Source: Cryomorphaceae bacterium 1068 (GTDB taxonomy: Bacteria; Bacteroidota; Bacteroidia; Flavobacteriales_D; Cryomorphaceae). Taken from it: a stretch of DNA of 64,000 nt. The position numbers were made by a program, and so were the translations under genes. The DNA is taken from positions 434,001 through 498,000 of the forward strand of contig JAPVXR010000002.1 in NCBI GenBank assembly GCA_027214385.1, written 5' to 3'. Position 1 is the first letter of the stretch; the number at the start of each line of letters is the position of its first letter. This document shows, in pieces, positions 43,231 through 51,394 of this stretch. The notes under the pieces were generated by a model that was given only the letters and a program-made list of their open reading frames with translations, searched no databases and was not told the DNA's origin.

Positions 43231-44357
43231 TGCGCTGGCTCACTTACTTCCCAAAATTCGAAAGCATTCATCTTACCAAGGATGTCGGTATGATTCCGTT
43301 TTACGTCAATCTGTTTGGCTATGAATCTACCCTCCTGGGGCACTCGGAGGCCACTATCTCCATTCCCGATGAGGTGGGAGGTCTGAATATTGAGCTTCTC
43401 GAGGAAAAGCGACCACTCTTTTTTCTTGATCGGGCCTTTCTGGATTGGCTTAAGGCCAATGCCAAATCAGTAGATGTGCTCCATCTCTTTCACCTTAGTA
43501 GGGACAGTATTTTTTACGGAGCTTACTACAAGCGGTTGAATCCAAAAGGCAAGCTTTACCTGAAGCTGGATGCCTACAATGATCATCTGCTTTCGCGAAA
43601 GCGATATGCCAAAAACCCGATCAAGAACGCTCTGTTACAGCGGACCGAAAAGGATTTTTTTCGAAAGCTGGATTTAGCGACAATCGAAAATAGCGAAGGC
43701 TTAGTGTTGACCGCACAGACCTACCCTGAGCTTTCTCCAATTCTCCAATACTTGCCGAATGGCTGCAATGACAACTACTTGGGTGAGCACTTTTCGGGGA
43801 CACCCGTCAAAGAAAACATTATTCTCTCTGTTGGCCGATTGGGAAGTTCAGATAAAAACTACGAATTGCTACTCGCAGCCTTGCCTCAAATAAAACTGCC
43901 AGAATGGAAATTCGTGATCGTCGGTCCGATCAGCGATGATTTCCAATTGAAGATCGACGAATTTTTCCGATTACATCCCGAATGGCTTGACCAACTAAGG
44001 TTCACGGGAATCATATCCGATCGAAAGAGACTCTATGATCTTTATTCAAAAGCTTCTGTGTTTTTTCTCCCTTCACGGTTTGAATCTTTTGGAATTTCAT
44101 TCGTGGAAGCACTCTACTTTGGTTCTTGCCTTGTTGGCCACAAGGGTATGTACGCGTACCGCGATATCTGTAAAGACGGCCAATTCGGCTGTTTTTTTGA
44201 AGACAATGACCCAGTGTCATTTGCAGCCGCCATTGAGGAGGCCACATTGAAATATTCCGGAAGCGACTTCCTTATGAAGGCAAGCGAGCATGGTCGGAAC
44301 ACTTTTTCATGGAGCAAGCTCATCGAAAAATTAATTGCTAAACTTGGTCATGACTGA
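43230..44357 (+). CDS. Family 4 glycosyltransferase
   Basis: A 375-residue GT-B enzyme. The ATG at 43230 shares its A with the TGA of the upstream gene (TGATG); the TTG at 43227 is less likely. The C-terminal half has SVGRLGSSDKNYELLLAAL and FLPSRFESFGISFVEAL, the EX7E region for nucleotide-sugar binding. Early in the protein DVLHLFHLSRDSIFY marks the first Rossmann domain. Transfers one sugar to the growing repeat unit at the inner membrane; sugar identity is not visible. It overlaps the GT2 gene by 8 nt. Confidence 0.88.
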   Translation: MRWLTYFPKFESIHLTKDVGMIPFYVNLFGYESTLLGHSEATISIPDEVGGLNIELLEEKRPLFFLDRAFLDWLKANAKSVDVLHLFHLSRDSIFYGAYYKRLNPKGKLYLKLDAYNDHLLSRKRYAKNPIKNALLQRTEKDFFRKLDLATIENSEGLVLTAQTYPELSPILQYLPNGCNDNYLGEHFSGTPVKENIILSVGRLGSSDKNYELLLAALPQIKLPEWKFVIVGPISDDFQLKIDEFFRLHPEWLDQLRFTGIISDRKRLYDLYSKASVFFLPSRFESFGISFVEALYFGSCLVGHKGMYAYRDICKDGQFGCFFEDNDPVSFAAAIEEATLKYSGSDFLMKASEHGRNTFSWSKLIEKLIAKLGHD

Positions 44358-45156
44358 ACGCCACTTTCTGTCTGTCATCACGGTGAGTTTTAATTCAGTG
44401 AAGACTATTGGTCAAACGCTCGAATCGCTGCAAAGTCAAACGTCGAAGGACTTTGAGTCTATCGTCATTGATGGAGCCAGCACTGATGGCACGCAAGAAA
44501 TAGTGAAATCCTTTGGCGATTTAGTGACCTCCTTTGTTTCTGAAGAGGATGGAGGGATTTACGATGCTATGAACAAGGGCATCGCAAGATCTAGAGGTCA
44601 GTATCTTGCATTTCTAAATAGCGATGATGCTTATTTTCCCGAGACCGTAGAGTGGGTAAAGGCTTTCGCCAAAAACACCAAGGCTTCGATCATTTATGGA
44701 AACCTCCAAAAAGAAAGGGAGCTGAGCGGAGAAATCTTGACCCGTATCGAAAAGCCCAATTTGAAACTCATGCCAAAAACCATGGGTGTTTTTCATCCTG
44801 CTACTTTTGTAAAAGCGGAACTATTTGAAAAGCTTGGACCATACGACGTCCGCTTTAAACAAGCAGCAGATTACCATTGGCTGTTGTGCGCATACTTGGA
44901 AAAAATAGATTTTCAATACCTCGATCAGACCTTGGCAAAATTCAGCACTGGCGGAGTCAGTAATTTTTCTTGTGAGACCTATCGAGAAGCCGCCATCATT
45001 CAAAAAGAATTGGGTACAGGGACTCCCGACGAGATGGAGAAGCTTCACGAGTTTTGCTTGAAAAAACGGAAGAGAAATAGTTTGATTGCAAAATTGGCCG
45101 AATGGCCTATCCTTCGCGATATTTACCGCCAACAGATTAAAAAACGCTGGAATTGA
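44350..45156 (+). CDS. Family 2 glycosyltransferase
   Basis: A 268-residue GT-A enzyme. The N-terminus LSVITVSFNSVKTIGQTLESL, then IDGASTDGT and the metal-binding region AFLNSDDAYFP (DxD-like) are the GT2 hallmarks. AADYHWLLCAYL is the acceptor-side motif. I use the ATG at 44350 because it begins the beta-strand without extra residues; the TTG/ATG at 44335 would overlap the previous gene more. It lies 4 nt before the acyltransferase (TTGA). Confidence 0.9.
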   Translation: MTERHFLSVITVSFNSVKTIGQTLESLQSQTSKDFESIVIDGASTDGTQEIVKSFGDLVTSFVSEEDGGIYDAMNKGIARSRGQYLAFLNSDDAYFPETVEWVKAFAKNTKASIIYGNLQKERELSGEILTRIEKPNLKLMPKTMGVFHPATFVKAELFEKLGPYDVRFKQAADYHWLLCAYLEKIDFQYLDQTLAKFSTGGVSNFSCETYREAAIIQKELGTGTPDEMEKLHEFCLKKRKRNSLIAKLAEWPILRDIYRQQIKKRWN

Positions 45157-45713
45157 CACGATTCTTTGAATACCTGCTTTACTTTCGCTACCGCTTCAAT
45201 GGCTGGCTTGTAAGCATCTACCTCGGTGCGCTCGGATGTAAGGTGGGCAAAGGTCTGAAGTGTTTGAGGCTTCCCTCCTTCAAGGACATCCCGAAAGGGA
45301 ATATCCGTATTGGCGATAATGTATCTGTGGGCAAGGGAGTGATTTTTGAAATCGCGAGAACAGGCTCACTCAATATTGGTGAACGCTGCACGTTGGGAGA
45401 TTATAGTCGGTATTCTTCCATCGACGAGATTTCTATCGGCAAGGCTGTTGCTATAGCAGAGCATGTCAGCATTCGCGGAAGCTTTCATAAAACGGATCGC
45501 GATCAAAATATTATTGATCAGGGAGATGAAGGCGCGCCGATCTCTATTGGTAATGACGTTTTACTCGGTGCTCAGACTGTTGTATTGATGGGAGTTAGTA
45601 TTCCCGATGGAGTCGTTATCGGCTCTCAATCTTTGGTTCGTAAAAGCGATAAAGTCCATCCTTATGGTATTTTTGCGGGCTCACCGCTGAATCATATTCG
45701 CGATCGCCGATGA
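45153..45713 (+). CDS. Left-handed beta-helix acyltransferase (LbH)
   Basis: A 186-residue hexapeptide-repeat protein. Repeated [I/V]-G-x-x-x-x units are seen (IGDNVSVGKGVIFE, LNIGERCTLGDYS, ISIGKAVAIAEHVSIRG, ISIGNDVLLGAQTVVLMGVSIPDGVVIGSQS), with an H at the expected catalytic spot in SFHKTDRD. Known: such enzymes acetylate sugars using acetyl-CoA. TTG start at 45153 with a TTGA overlap; a first helix with hydrophobic residues lies before the repeat. In the locus it probably O- or N-acetylates a repeat-unit sugar. Confidence 0.87.
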   Translation: MTRFFEYLLYFRYRFNGWLVSIYLGALGCKVGKGLKCLRLPSFKDIPKGNIRIGDNVSVGKGVIFEIARTGSLNIGERCTLGDYSRYSSIDEISIGKAVAIAEHVSIRGSFHKTDRDQNIIDQGDEGAPISIGNDVLLGAQTVVLMGVSIPDGVVIGSQSLVRKSDKVHPYGIFAGSPLNHIRDRR

Positions 45714-46435
45714 AAACCAATGAAGTAAAAGCTTTTTTTGAGCGCACCGATGTGTACCTCACTTATAATTACAACCTCCGCATTCGAGCGGAAACGGTGG
45801 CGCATTTTATCGGTGACGAGCATTTCGATCAAGTATTGGACATGCCGTGCGGTACAGGAGATATCTCTGCGCCTTTTCTCGAGAATTTCGGACACATCAC
45901 CATGATGGATTTTTCCGAAAATATGATCGCTACATCTAAGTCGCGAATTCCCGATGAGGCAAAATCGAAAGTCACTTTCATCAACGGCGATTTTTACGCC
46001 CACGATTTTGGAGTGCAGCAATTCGACTTGGTGATGAACATCGGTATCTTGGCCCATATCGCCGATCCGATGCGCTTTCTCGAAGAATCGATGAAATTGG
46101 TGAAGCCGGGTGGGAGTCTCATTCTTCAAAATACCGATAGTGATCATTGGTTCGCTAAGCTAATCCATTCTTATCTCGGATTGCGCAGAGCCATCGGGAA
46201 GGACAAGTACAAATTGAACAAGGTTTCCGAAAAAGATCTTTTGAAAAAAGTGACTGGAAATGGTTTCCATTTGCAGCAGAGCTTCCGCTACAATCAGTCA
46301 TTCTTGGGGCTATCCAGACTTTTTAGCAACGACTTGAAGTATAAGCTCACCCGCGACTATTTCGGCGATGCAGCCACGCCTCGAAACCAGAAGGCGGGTA
46401 GTGATGTGACGTACTTGTTCAGTAAGGAGTCGTAA
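45710..46435 (+). CDS. Class I SAM-dependent methyltransferase
   Basis: A 241-residue Rossmann methyltransferase. Motif I is VLDMPCGTGDIS, followed by ITMMDFSENMI and DLVMNIGILAHIAD and PGGSLILQNTDS. The acceptor is not defined; a methylated sugar or a lipid or polyprenyl intermediate is likely because it lies in the polysaccharide operon (ATGA overlap with the acyltransferase, 3 nt to the next glycosyltransferase). Confidence 0.85.
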   Translation: MKTNEVKAFFERTDVYLTYNYNLRIRAETVAHFIGDEHFDQVLDMPCGTGDISAPFLENFGHITMMDFSENMIATSKSRIPDEAKSKVTFINGDFYAHDFGVQQFDLVMNIGILAHIADPMRFLEESMKLVKPGGSLILQNTDSDHWFAKLIHSYLGLRRAIGKDKYKLNKVSEKDLLKKVTGNGFHLQQSFRYNQSFLGLSRLFSNDLKYKLTRDYFGDAATPRNQKAGSDVTYLFSKES

Positions 46436-46438
46436 AAC

Positions 46439-47548
46439 ATGAACATCCTCCTCATTCCCGAAAACTTTCCTACCGATGAGAATCCCGTAGCGGGAATTTT
46501 CATGAAGGACTACATAACAGCCATGCAAGCTTTTGCCAAGGTCACGGTGTTCAATTCCAATCCTTGGTACCGCGGTCAATACGAGGAAGTAGAAGGCGCT
46601 CGTTGCTTTGATCTTCATCTCTTTGCGAAAAAATGGAGATTCCCGTTTAATATTGCAGCATACACTTATTGGGAAAGACAGAGTTTGAAGTTTACCAAAA
46701 AACTGCCCAAACCCGATCTCATTCATCTCCACGGAACAGCGCAGCGAGGTAAGTGGGTAGCTAAGCTGGCGGCTCATTGGAATGTGCCTTTCGTGATCAC
46801 TGAGCACACAGGCCCTTGGTCGGCCATTTCGGCTAGACCCGCGATCCTCAAACGAGTGAAGGGCATCATGGAAAAAGCCGATTTGGTGATGCCAGTGAGC
46901 AAACACTTGGAGAAGGAAATCCTCGAAAGTGGCATTAAGCCCCAAAGGATGGCTGTGCTCGGAAACCCTATTGACACTGATTTTTTCTCTCTTCGAGAAA
47001 AGCCCTTGACCGCCACCAAACACATTCTTTTTCTTGGGAGACTCGATCCATTTAAGGGTGGTCTACGAACGCTGAAAGCTTACAATAAAATCAAAGATGA
47101 ATTTCCCGAATACCGATTGACTATTGCGGGTGATGGAGTAGAAGGAGATGCTATACAGACGTTTATCGAAGAGAACCATTTGGAAGCTGGAGTAGAATTT
47201 CTTCGAAAGCAACTCAACCGAGAAGAGATGCGAACGCTTTTTCATGAGTCGACTTTTCTCGTTTTCCCAAGTGAGTTTGAAAGCTTCGGCCTGGTAGCAG
47301 CTGAGGCTATGGCAACAGGGCTTCCTGTGGTAATTTCGGATCGGACAGGACCTTTAGATTATAGTAGCTCAACTAATTCAATTCAAATCGAGCCTGAAAG
47401 TATTGAAGCCGGATTACGTGAAATGATCGAAAGGATTGAGGGCTTTGATCCCAAAAAAGTCAGGTCGAGTATTGAGAATAATTTCGGTACAGCTGCTTTT
47501 TCGAATAAGTTGAAAGAGGCCTATCTTCAAACTCCTAGATCGAGCTGA
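46439..47548 (+). CDS. Family 4 glycosyltransferase
   Basis: A 369-residue GT-B enzyme. Seen: NILLIPENFPTDENPVAGIF at the N-terminus, FVITEHTGPWSAIS, FLGRLDPFKGGLRTLKAY and VFPSEFESFGLVAAEAMATGLPVV, which is the GT4 EX7E block. It adds a sugar to the repeat unit. Donor and linkage are not readable. The start follows the methyltransferase stop by 3 nt. The 69-nt gap behind it leads to the asparagine synthetase promoter. Confidence 0.9.
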   Translation: MNILLIPENFPTDENPVAGIFMKDYITAMQAFAKVTVFNSNPWYRGQYEEVEGARCFDLHLFAKKWRFPFNIAAYTYWERQSLKFTKKLPKPDLIHLHGTAQRGKWVAKLAAHWNVPFVITEHTGPWSAISARPAILKRVKGIMEKADLVMPVSKHLEKEILESGIKPQRMAVLGNPIDTDFFSLREKPLTATKHILFLGRLDPFKGGLRTLKAYNKIKDEFPEYRLTIAGDGVEGDAIQTFIEENHLEAGVEFLRKQLNREEMRTLFHESTFLVFPSEFESFGLVAAEAMATGLPVVISDRTGPLDYSSSTNSIQIEPESIEAGLREMIERIEGFDPKKVRSSIENNFGTAAFSNKLKEAYLQTPRSS

Positions 47549-47605
47549 AGATAGATTGTAAATAAGTGATGGCAATCGAAGTCCAATCCACCTTGCATTT
47601 TCATT

Positions 47606-47613
47606 TATACTTG
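47606..47613 (+). promoter_or_regulatory. -7-like box 4 nt before asnB-1
   Basis: TATACTTG matches seven of eight positions of TAnnTTTG and ends 4 nt before the ATG at 47618, the same spacing seen at 42502 and 50671. Weak without a -33 element. Confidence 0.3.
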
Positions 47614-47617
47614 CATT

Positions 47618-49507
47618 ATGTGCGGCATCTTCGGTGTATGGAATTATAAAGGCTTGAACGGGCATGCCTTGCGCAAAGCCTCGGGTATGCTGAGACACCG
47701 CGGGCCTGACGATGAGGGCTTCCTCTTGGTAAATCAAGGCGCGGCCATTCCCTATGCGGGTGATGATAGTGTAATCAAAGATTTGGAGCAGCTACCTGAT
47801 TCTCTTCCTTCTCCAAATGCCCTACTTCATCGTCGTCTCTCTATTCTCGACCTTTCGCCGCAAGGCCATCAGCCAATGCGGCACCAAGACCGAGAAATCT
47901 ATCTCACCTTTAACGGGGAGATTTACAACTTTCAAGAGCTTCGAGAGCAATACAAACTGCCAACTAAAACGGGAACCGACACCGAAGTCATTCTCCAGCT
48001 TTATGCCAAAATCGGCGAAGAAGCCTTTTCGAAATTCAGAGGCATGTGGGCCATGGCTATTCTCGATTTGGAAAAGAACAAGCTGGTACTTTCGCGCGAT
48101 CGCTTTGGGATCAAACCACTTTACTTCACTGAAAAAAATGACGGCTTGGCTTTTTCTAGTGAAGTGAAACCGCTTCTTTCTCTTCCGGGAATGAAGTCAG
48201 AATGGCAGCGCGACAAGCTGCTGCAATTTCTGGTGTACGGCGCTACGGACGACCCCTGCGAGAATTTCTTTAAAGGAATAGAATCGGTAAAGCCCGGACA
48301 TTATTTGAGTTTCAATTTGGATACTCTTTCTAAAACTGAAACTCATTACTACAACCTTCGCAAGCAAATTCGCAAAAGTGAGTATGCCAACGGAACCTTC
48401 GATGAGCGCTTTGGCGATAGCATTCGAGAGCACCTGATTTCCGATTTGGAAGTGGGCTCCTGCCTTAGCGGTGGATTGGATTCCAGTCTAATCGTTGCCA
48501 CAGCTTGTCCCTCGGTGAAAAAAACGTTTACCTGTTCTTTTCCTAATTCGGATATTGACGAGACACGTTTTGCTATGCAGTTGACTTCAGCTTGTCCCGA
48601 TTTGAATCAGCATTTCACAAGCCCTAGCTCCCGCGATTTCCTCGAGGCATTTGACGAAATTATTCGCACCCAAGAACGCCCCATTGGCTCGGCTTCGGTA
48701 TTCGCCCAATACGCCGTCATGAAGTCGGCGCGAAAAAATGGGATCACCGTTCTTCTCGACGGGCAAGGAGCCGATGAAGTCTTTGGCGGGTATTATCCCT
48801 TTGCGGGAGCATACCTACTCTCCATTTTAAAGTCGGGAAATCTCGGTCGTTTTAATCGAGAGATGAAGGCTTTAAAGAAGAATTTTAACCCCAAAATGGA
48901 GCAAGCTATGTTGCGCTCTCTATTTTACAATTTGCCGAAAAGCTTGAAACTCTTGGTGCGGAAAAAGAAGCGCTTGGGTTTTGATTTAATTGCCGAAAAC
49001 TACCATAATAGAGCAGCGCAGCTTGACGTGCCCGAGAGAGGAGCCTCTGAGTTTACCGAACTCGCTTTAAAGAGTGTCGGTTTTGGCTTGCAGGAATTGC
49101 TCCATTACGAAGATCGAAACTCCATGCGCTTTAGCATCGAGAGTCGGGTGCCATTTCTTGATCATCGATTGGTTGAATGGACGCTTTCTCAGCCACACGA
49201 GAACCTTTTGAAAAATGGCTGGACAAAGAACCCTATACGAGAAGCTTTGGACAAGCGTGGATTAAAAGACTTGGCTTGGCGACGCGATAAACTAGGATTT
49301 GTGGTGCCACAAAAAGAGTGGCGCGATGAGCTCTTTCCGCAATTACAGAAAAACTGGAAAGACCTCGAACTCGATGAGGTGTTTGATTTTAACTCGGTGA
49401 TGGATTTGCTCAACAACCCCGTGCATTCCAATTCCGCCCAATCGGAGTTTTGGAGAATCTACGGGTTGATCCGATGGCTTAAAATTTTCAAAGTCGAATT
49501 GGTATGA
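47618..49507 (+). CDS. Asparagine synthetase-type amidotransferase, copy 1
   Basis: A 629-residue glutamine-dependent AsnB-family enzyme. The N-terminal glutaminase begins with the catalytic cysteine of MCGIFGVW; the RHRGPDDEGF and NGEIYNF blocks follow. The synthetase domain carries the PP-loop SGGLDSS near residue 285 and DGQGADEVFGGY. Known: AsnB homologues in polysaccharide and LPS loci amidate uronic acids. Presence in a sugar cluster with a second copy argues for sugar amidation over asparagine supply, but this is inference. It ends with ATGA coupling to a GT4 gene. Confidence 0.88.
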   Translation: MCGIFGVWNYKGLNGHALRKASGMLRHRGPDDEGFLLVNQGAAIPYAGDDSVIKDLEQLPDSLPSPNALLHRRLSILDLSPQGHQPMRHQDREIYLTFNGEIYNFQELREQYKLPTKTGTDTEVILQLYAKIGEEAFSKFRGMWAMAILDLEKNKLVLSRDRFGIKPLYFTEKNDGLAFSSEVKPLLSLPGMKSEWQRDKLLQFLVYGATDDPCENFFKGIESVKPGHYLSFNLDTLSKTETHYYNLRKQIRKSEYANGTFDERFGDSIREHLISDLEVGSCLSGGLDSSLIVATACPSVKKTFTCSFPNSDIDETRFAMQLTSACPDLNQHFTSPSSRDFLEAFDEIIRTQERPIGSASVFAQYAVMKSARKNGITVLLDGQGADEVFGGYYPFAGAYLLSILKSGNLGRFNREMKALKKNFNPKMEQAMLRSLFYNLPKSLKLLVRKKKRLGFDLIAENYHNRAAQLDVPERGASEFTELALKSVGFGLQELLHYEDRNSMRFSIESRVPFLDHRLVEWTLSQPHENLLKNGWTKNPIREALDKRGLKDLAWRRDKLGFVVPQKEWRDELFPQLQKNWKDLELDEVFDFNSVMDLLNNPVHSNSAQSEFWRIYGLIRWLKIFKVELV

Positions 49508-50619
49508 ACATCACCATTGTCTGCGGTCACTTCTTGCCAGCCATGGGTTATATTGAAGTCCATCTAGCTCGGGCTTTCGCTGAAATGGGTCATCGTGTTA
49601 CGGTGGTCACCAGCGATGCCGTTCCGCCATACGTCAGTCATCTTCACCAAGAGTTTGGACAGCCACCCAAGGGCGTTGAAGTCATCCGTCTCAAATCCAT
49701 TTTTTCGCTCGGACAAATAGTTATCAGCCGTGGCGTCAAGAAAGCTGTAGTGAATTCTCATCCCGATATGATCATCGTTATCGGCTTGGGAAAACGTTTT
49801 CCGAAGCCAGCTTTAGGGTTGGGAGTCCATACCACCGTTCTATTTGGCGACAATGCTGCGAGTTACGGTGATTCACCTTCTGCTAAGACGCGATTGCTGT
49901 TTGAGCTCTTCAAAAGAGCAACGTACCAAAAAGCCGCTGCGAAAGCAGATCGATTGGTAGCCTACACTCCCGAAAGTTTTGAGGCGGCAGGGAGAATGCT
50001 CGGCGGAAAATGGCAAAAGAAACTAGACGAACAAGAAGATTTCATTAGTCTCGGCTTTCATCCCGATGAATTCTTCTTTGATGAGAATTTGCGAACCAAC
50101 AAAAGAGCTGAATTGGGTTTTTCAGAATCTGATCGGGTAGTGGTCACCGCCACCCGATTTCGGCCCGAAAAGAACTTGGAGTGGGCTATTCCTGCCTTTC
50201 AGAAAGCCAGCCCGAATACCAAATGGTTATTGCTTGGCAGCGCAGAAGATGACTATGCGAAACAATTAGAAGAGCATTTGAAGCGAGATTTGGGTCAAGA
50301 CCGCTTCATTCTTTTACCGCATCAGAGAAGAGTTGACCTCAATGCGTTTTACAATGCTGCCGATGTTGCATTGTTCACTACTCCCGCCATCTCCATCATC
50401 GAGTCAATGGGTATCGGTCTTCCCGTTTTTCTTCCCGAAACCAAAAGCCTTTCACACCTCATTCGCGAAAGCGATCAGGGGCAAATCGTTAAGGATTTCG
50501 ATTCTATGGAATTTGGTGATCTCCTGGTCGAGAATCGCGGAGATCTGGCCGCAAAAAATGAAGATCTTTTTTCTTGGAAAAGACAAGCTGAACTTCTTCT
50601 TTCAGTCAATAGAGGTTAG
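49504..50619 (+). CDS. Family 4 glycosyltransferase
   Basis: A 371-residue GT-B enzyme. Seen: NITIVCGHFLPAMGYIEVHLA and GHRVTVVTSD at the N-terminus; VVTATRFRPEKNLEWAIPAF and ALFTTPAISIIESMGIGLPVFLPET near the C-terminus. The usual EX7E shows as IIESMGIG, one acidic residue in place of a full E...E set, so activity or donor binding could differ. It lies in front of the higBA element. Confidence 0.86.
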   Translation: MNITIVCGHFLPAMGYIEVHLARAFAEMGHRVTVVTSDAVPPYVSHLHQEFGQPPKGVEVIRLKSIFSLGQIVISRGVKKAVVNSHPDMIIVIGLGKRFPKPALGLGVHTTVLFGDNAASYGDSPSAKTRLLFELFKRATYQKAAAKADRLVAYTPESFEAAGRMLGGKWQKKLDEQEDFISLGFHPDEFFFDENLRTNKRAELGFSESDRVVVTATRFRPEKNLEWAIPAFQKASPNTKWLLLGSAEDDYAKQLEEHLKRDLGQDRFILLPHQRRVDLNAFYNAADVALFTTPAISIIESMGIGLPVFLPETKSLSHLIRESDQGQIVKDFDSMEFGDLLVENRGDLAAKNEDLFSWKRQAELLLSVNRG

Positions 50620-50654
50620 AGGGTAAGTAAAATTGGCTTTCTATTAACGTGAAT

Positions 50655-50678
50655 AATGTAACGAATTCGTTACATTTG
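50655..50678 (+). promoter_or_regulatory. HigA-type operator: 22-bp perfect palindrome over the -7 box
   Basis: The core GTAACGAATTCGTTAC (50658-50673) extends to 22 bp of perfect symmetry (50655-50676). The right end lies over TACATTTG (50671-50678), an exact TAnnTTTG box. A dimeric HTH antitoxin bound here would block the promoter. The toxin ATG follows 4 nt behind the box. Confidence 0.65.
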
Positions 50679-50682
50679 TAGT

Positions 50683-51014
50683 ATGAGAGAAATCTTCATA
50701 TCCCAAGAATGTCTTGATTTTATAGACTCGCAGGATGAAAGGGTCTCTCTGAAGTTTTTCAGCTCGTGGAGATCATTGGAGAATTAAAGGAAGTGCATGC
50801 GCACTTTTTGAAGAAACTACAAACAACTCAGTTTTATGAGCTACGAATTAAAACAAGAAATGAGTATCGCATCATAATTTTTGCAATTGACCATTTGAAC
50901 TTCACAGAATCTTCAAAAGCTGTTTGTCTCGTAGGTTTTCAGAAGAAGTCGACGAAGGATTATAAAAAAGCTATCAAGAGAGCCGAAAAAGCTCTTGAAC
51001 AATATTTAGAATAA
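50683..51014 (+). pseudogene. higB: higB-type toxin, frameshifted
   Basis: RelE/HigB-type toxin (ribosome-dependent mRNA endonuclease family) read in two frames. From ATG 50683 the first frame gives MREIFISQECLDFIDSQDER and then ...SLKFFSSW with an early stop at 50785. The second frame, open from 50739, gives ...FQLVEIIGELKEVHAHFLKKLQ and runs to 51014 with FYELRIKTRNEYRIIIF and LVGFQKKSTKDYKKAI, the usual family body. The frames join at GTTTTTC (T5, 50755-50759): one extra T would restore SLKFFQLVEI. Causes: a real inactivating deletion, phase variation, frameshifting, or a sequence error. It is followed 4 nt later by higA. Confidence 0.7.
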
Positions 51015-51018
51015 CGCC

Positions 51019-51303
51019 ATGGGAAAGATTATAAATGCCAAAGATCTGATTGCTAAACGATACGGAAAAGAGGGGTCTGAAGAGCGAGAACGCTTTAAGG
51101 AGGAAGCCTTTTCCTACTATTTTGGTGAATTGATCAGAAACCGCAGGAAAGAATTGAAAATGAGTCAAGAAGTTCTGGCAGAGAAAGTAGGTAAAAAGAG
51201 ACCTTATATTTCAAGAATTGAAAGTGGTGAGGATATTCGGCTATCCAATTTTGCCTTGCTAGCCAAAGCGTTGGGGCTTACGATTGAATTAAAACCAAAT
51301 TAG
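51019..51303 (+). CDS. higA: HigA-type XRE antitoxin
   Basis: A 94-residue protein with an N-terminal charged helix and a Cro/C1-type helix-turn-helix at about 40-90: LIRNRRKELKMSQEVLAEKVGKKRPYISRIESGE and FALLAKALG. Known: HigA binds HigB and represses its own operon. Toxin-first order is the higBA hallmark. The operator palindrome is at 50655. If the toxin is truly broken, HigA remains as a solitary regulator, possibly protecting from homologous toxins elsewhere. Confidence 0.85.
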   Translation: MGKIINAKDLIAKRYGKEGSEERERFKEEAFSYYFGELIRNRRKELKMSQEVLAEKVGKKRPYISRIESGEDIRLSNFALLAKALGLTIELKPN

Positions 51304-51394
51304 GGCTGCGTTTGAAACTTCCTTCAGCTCGTTGATAAAAAGGTTACTTTTTGCGCTCTCGCTCTGCCTGCTCGGGTTTTCTTTGTAAAACTTT

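Noticed and set aside
46310-47023. Minus-strand open frame of 237 codons in the capsule locus
   Set aside because: Antisense to the methyltransferase and GT4 genes that carry strong motifs; composition is as expected for an antisense frame.
50751-50765. Canonical -1 ribosomal slippery heptamer in higB
   Set aside because: The sequence G TTT TTC does not fit X XXY YYZ exactly because the first base is G. Slippage stays possible but is not supported by a standard motif.
50766-51014. Second part of higB as a complete gene with a GTG start
   Set aside because: It lacks the first half of the toxin fold, while that half is encoded just upstream in another frame.
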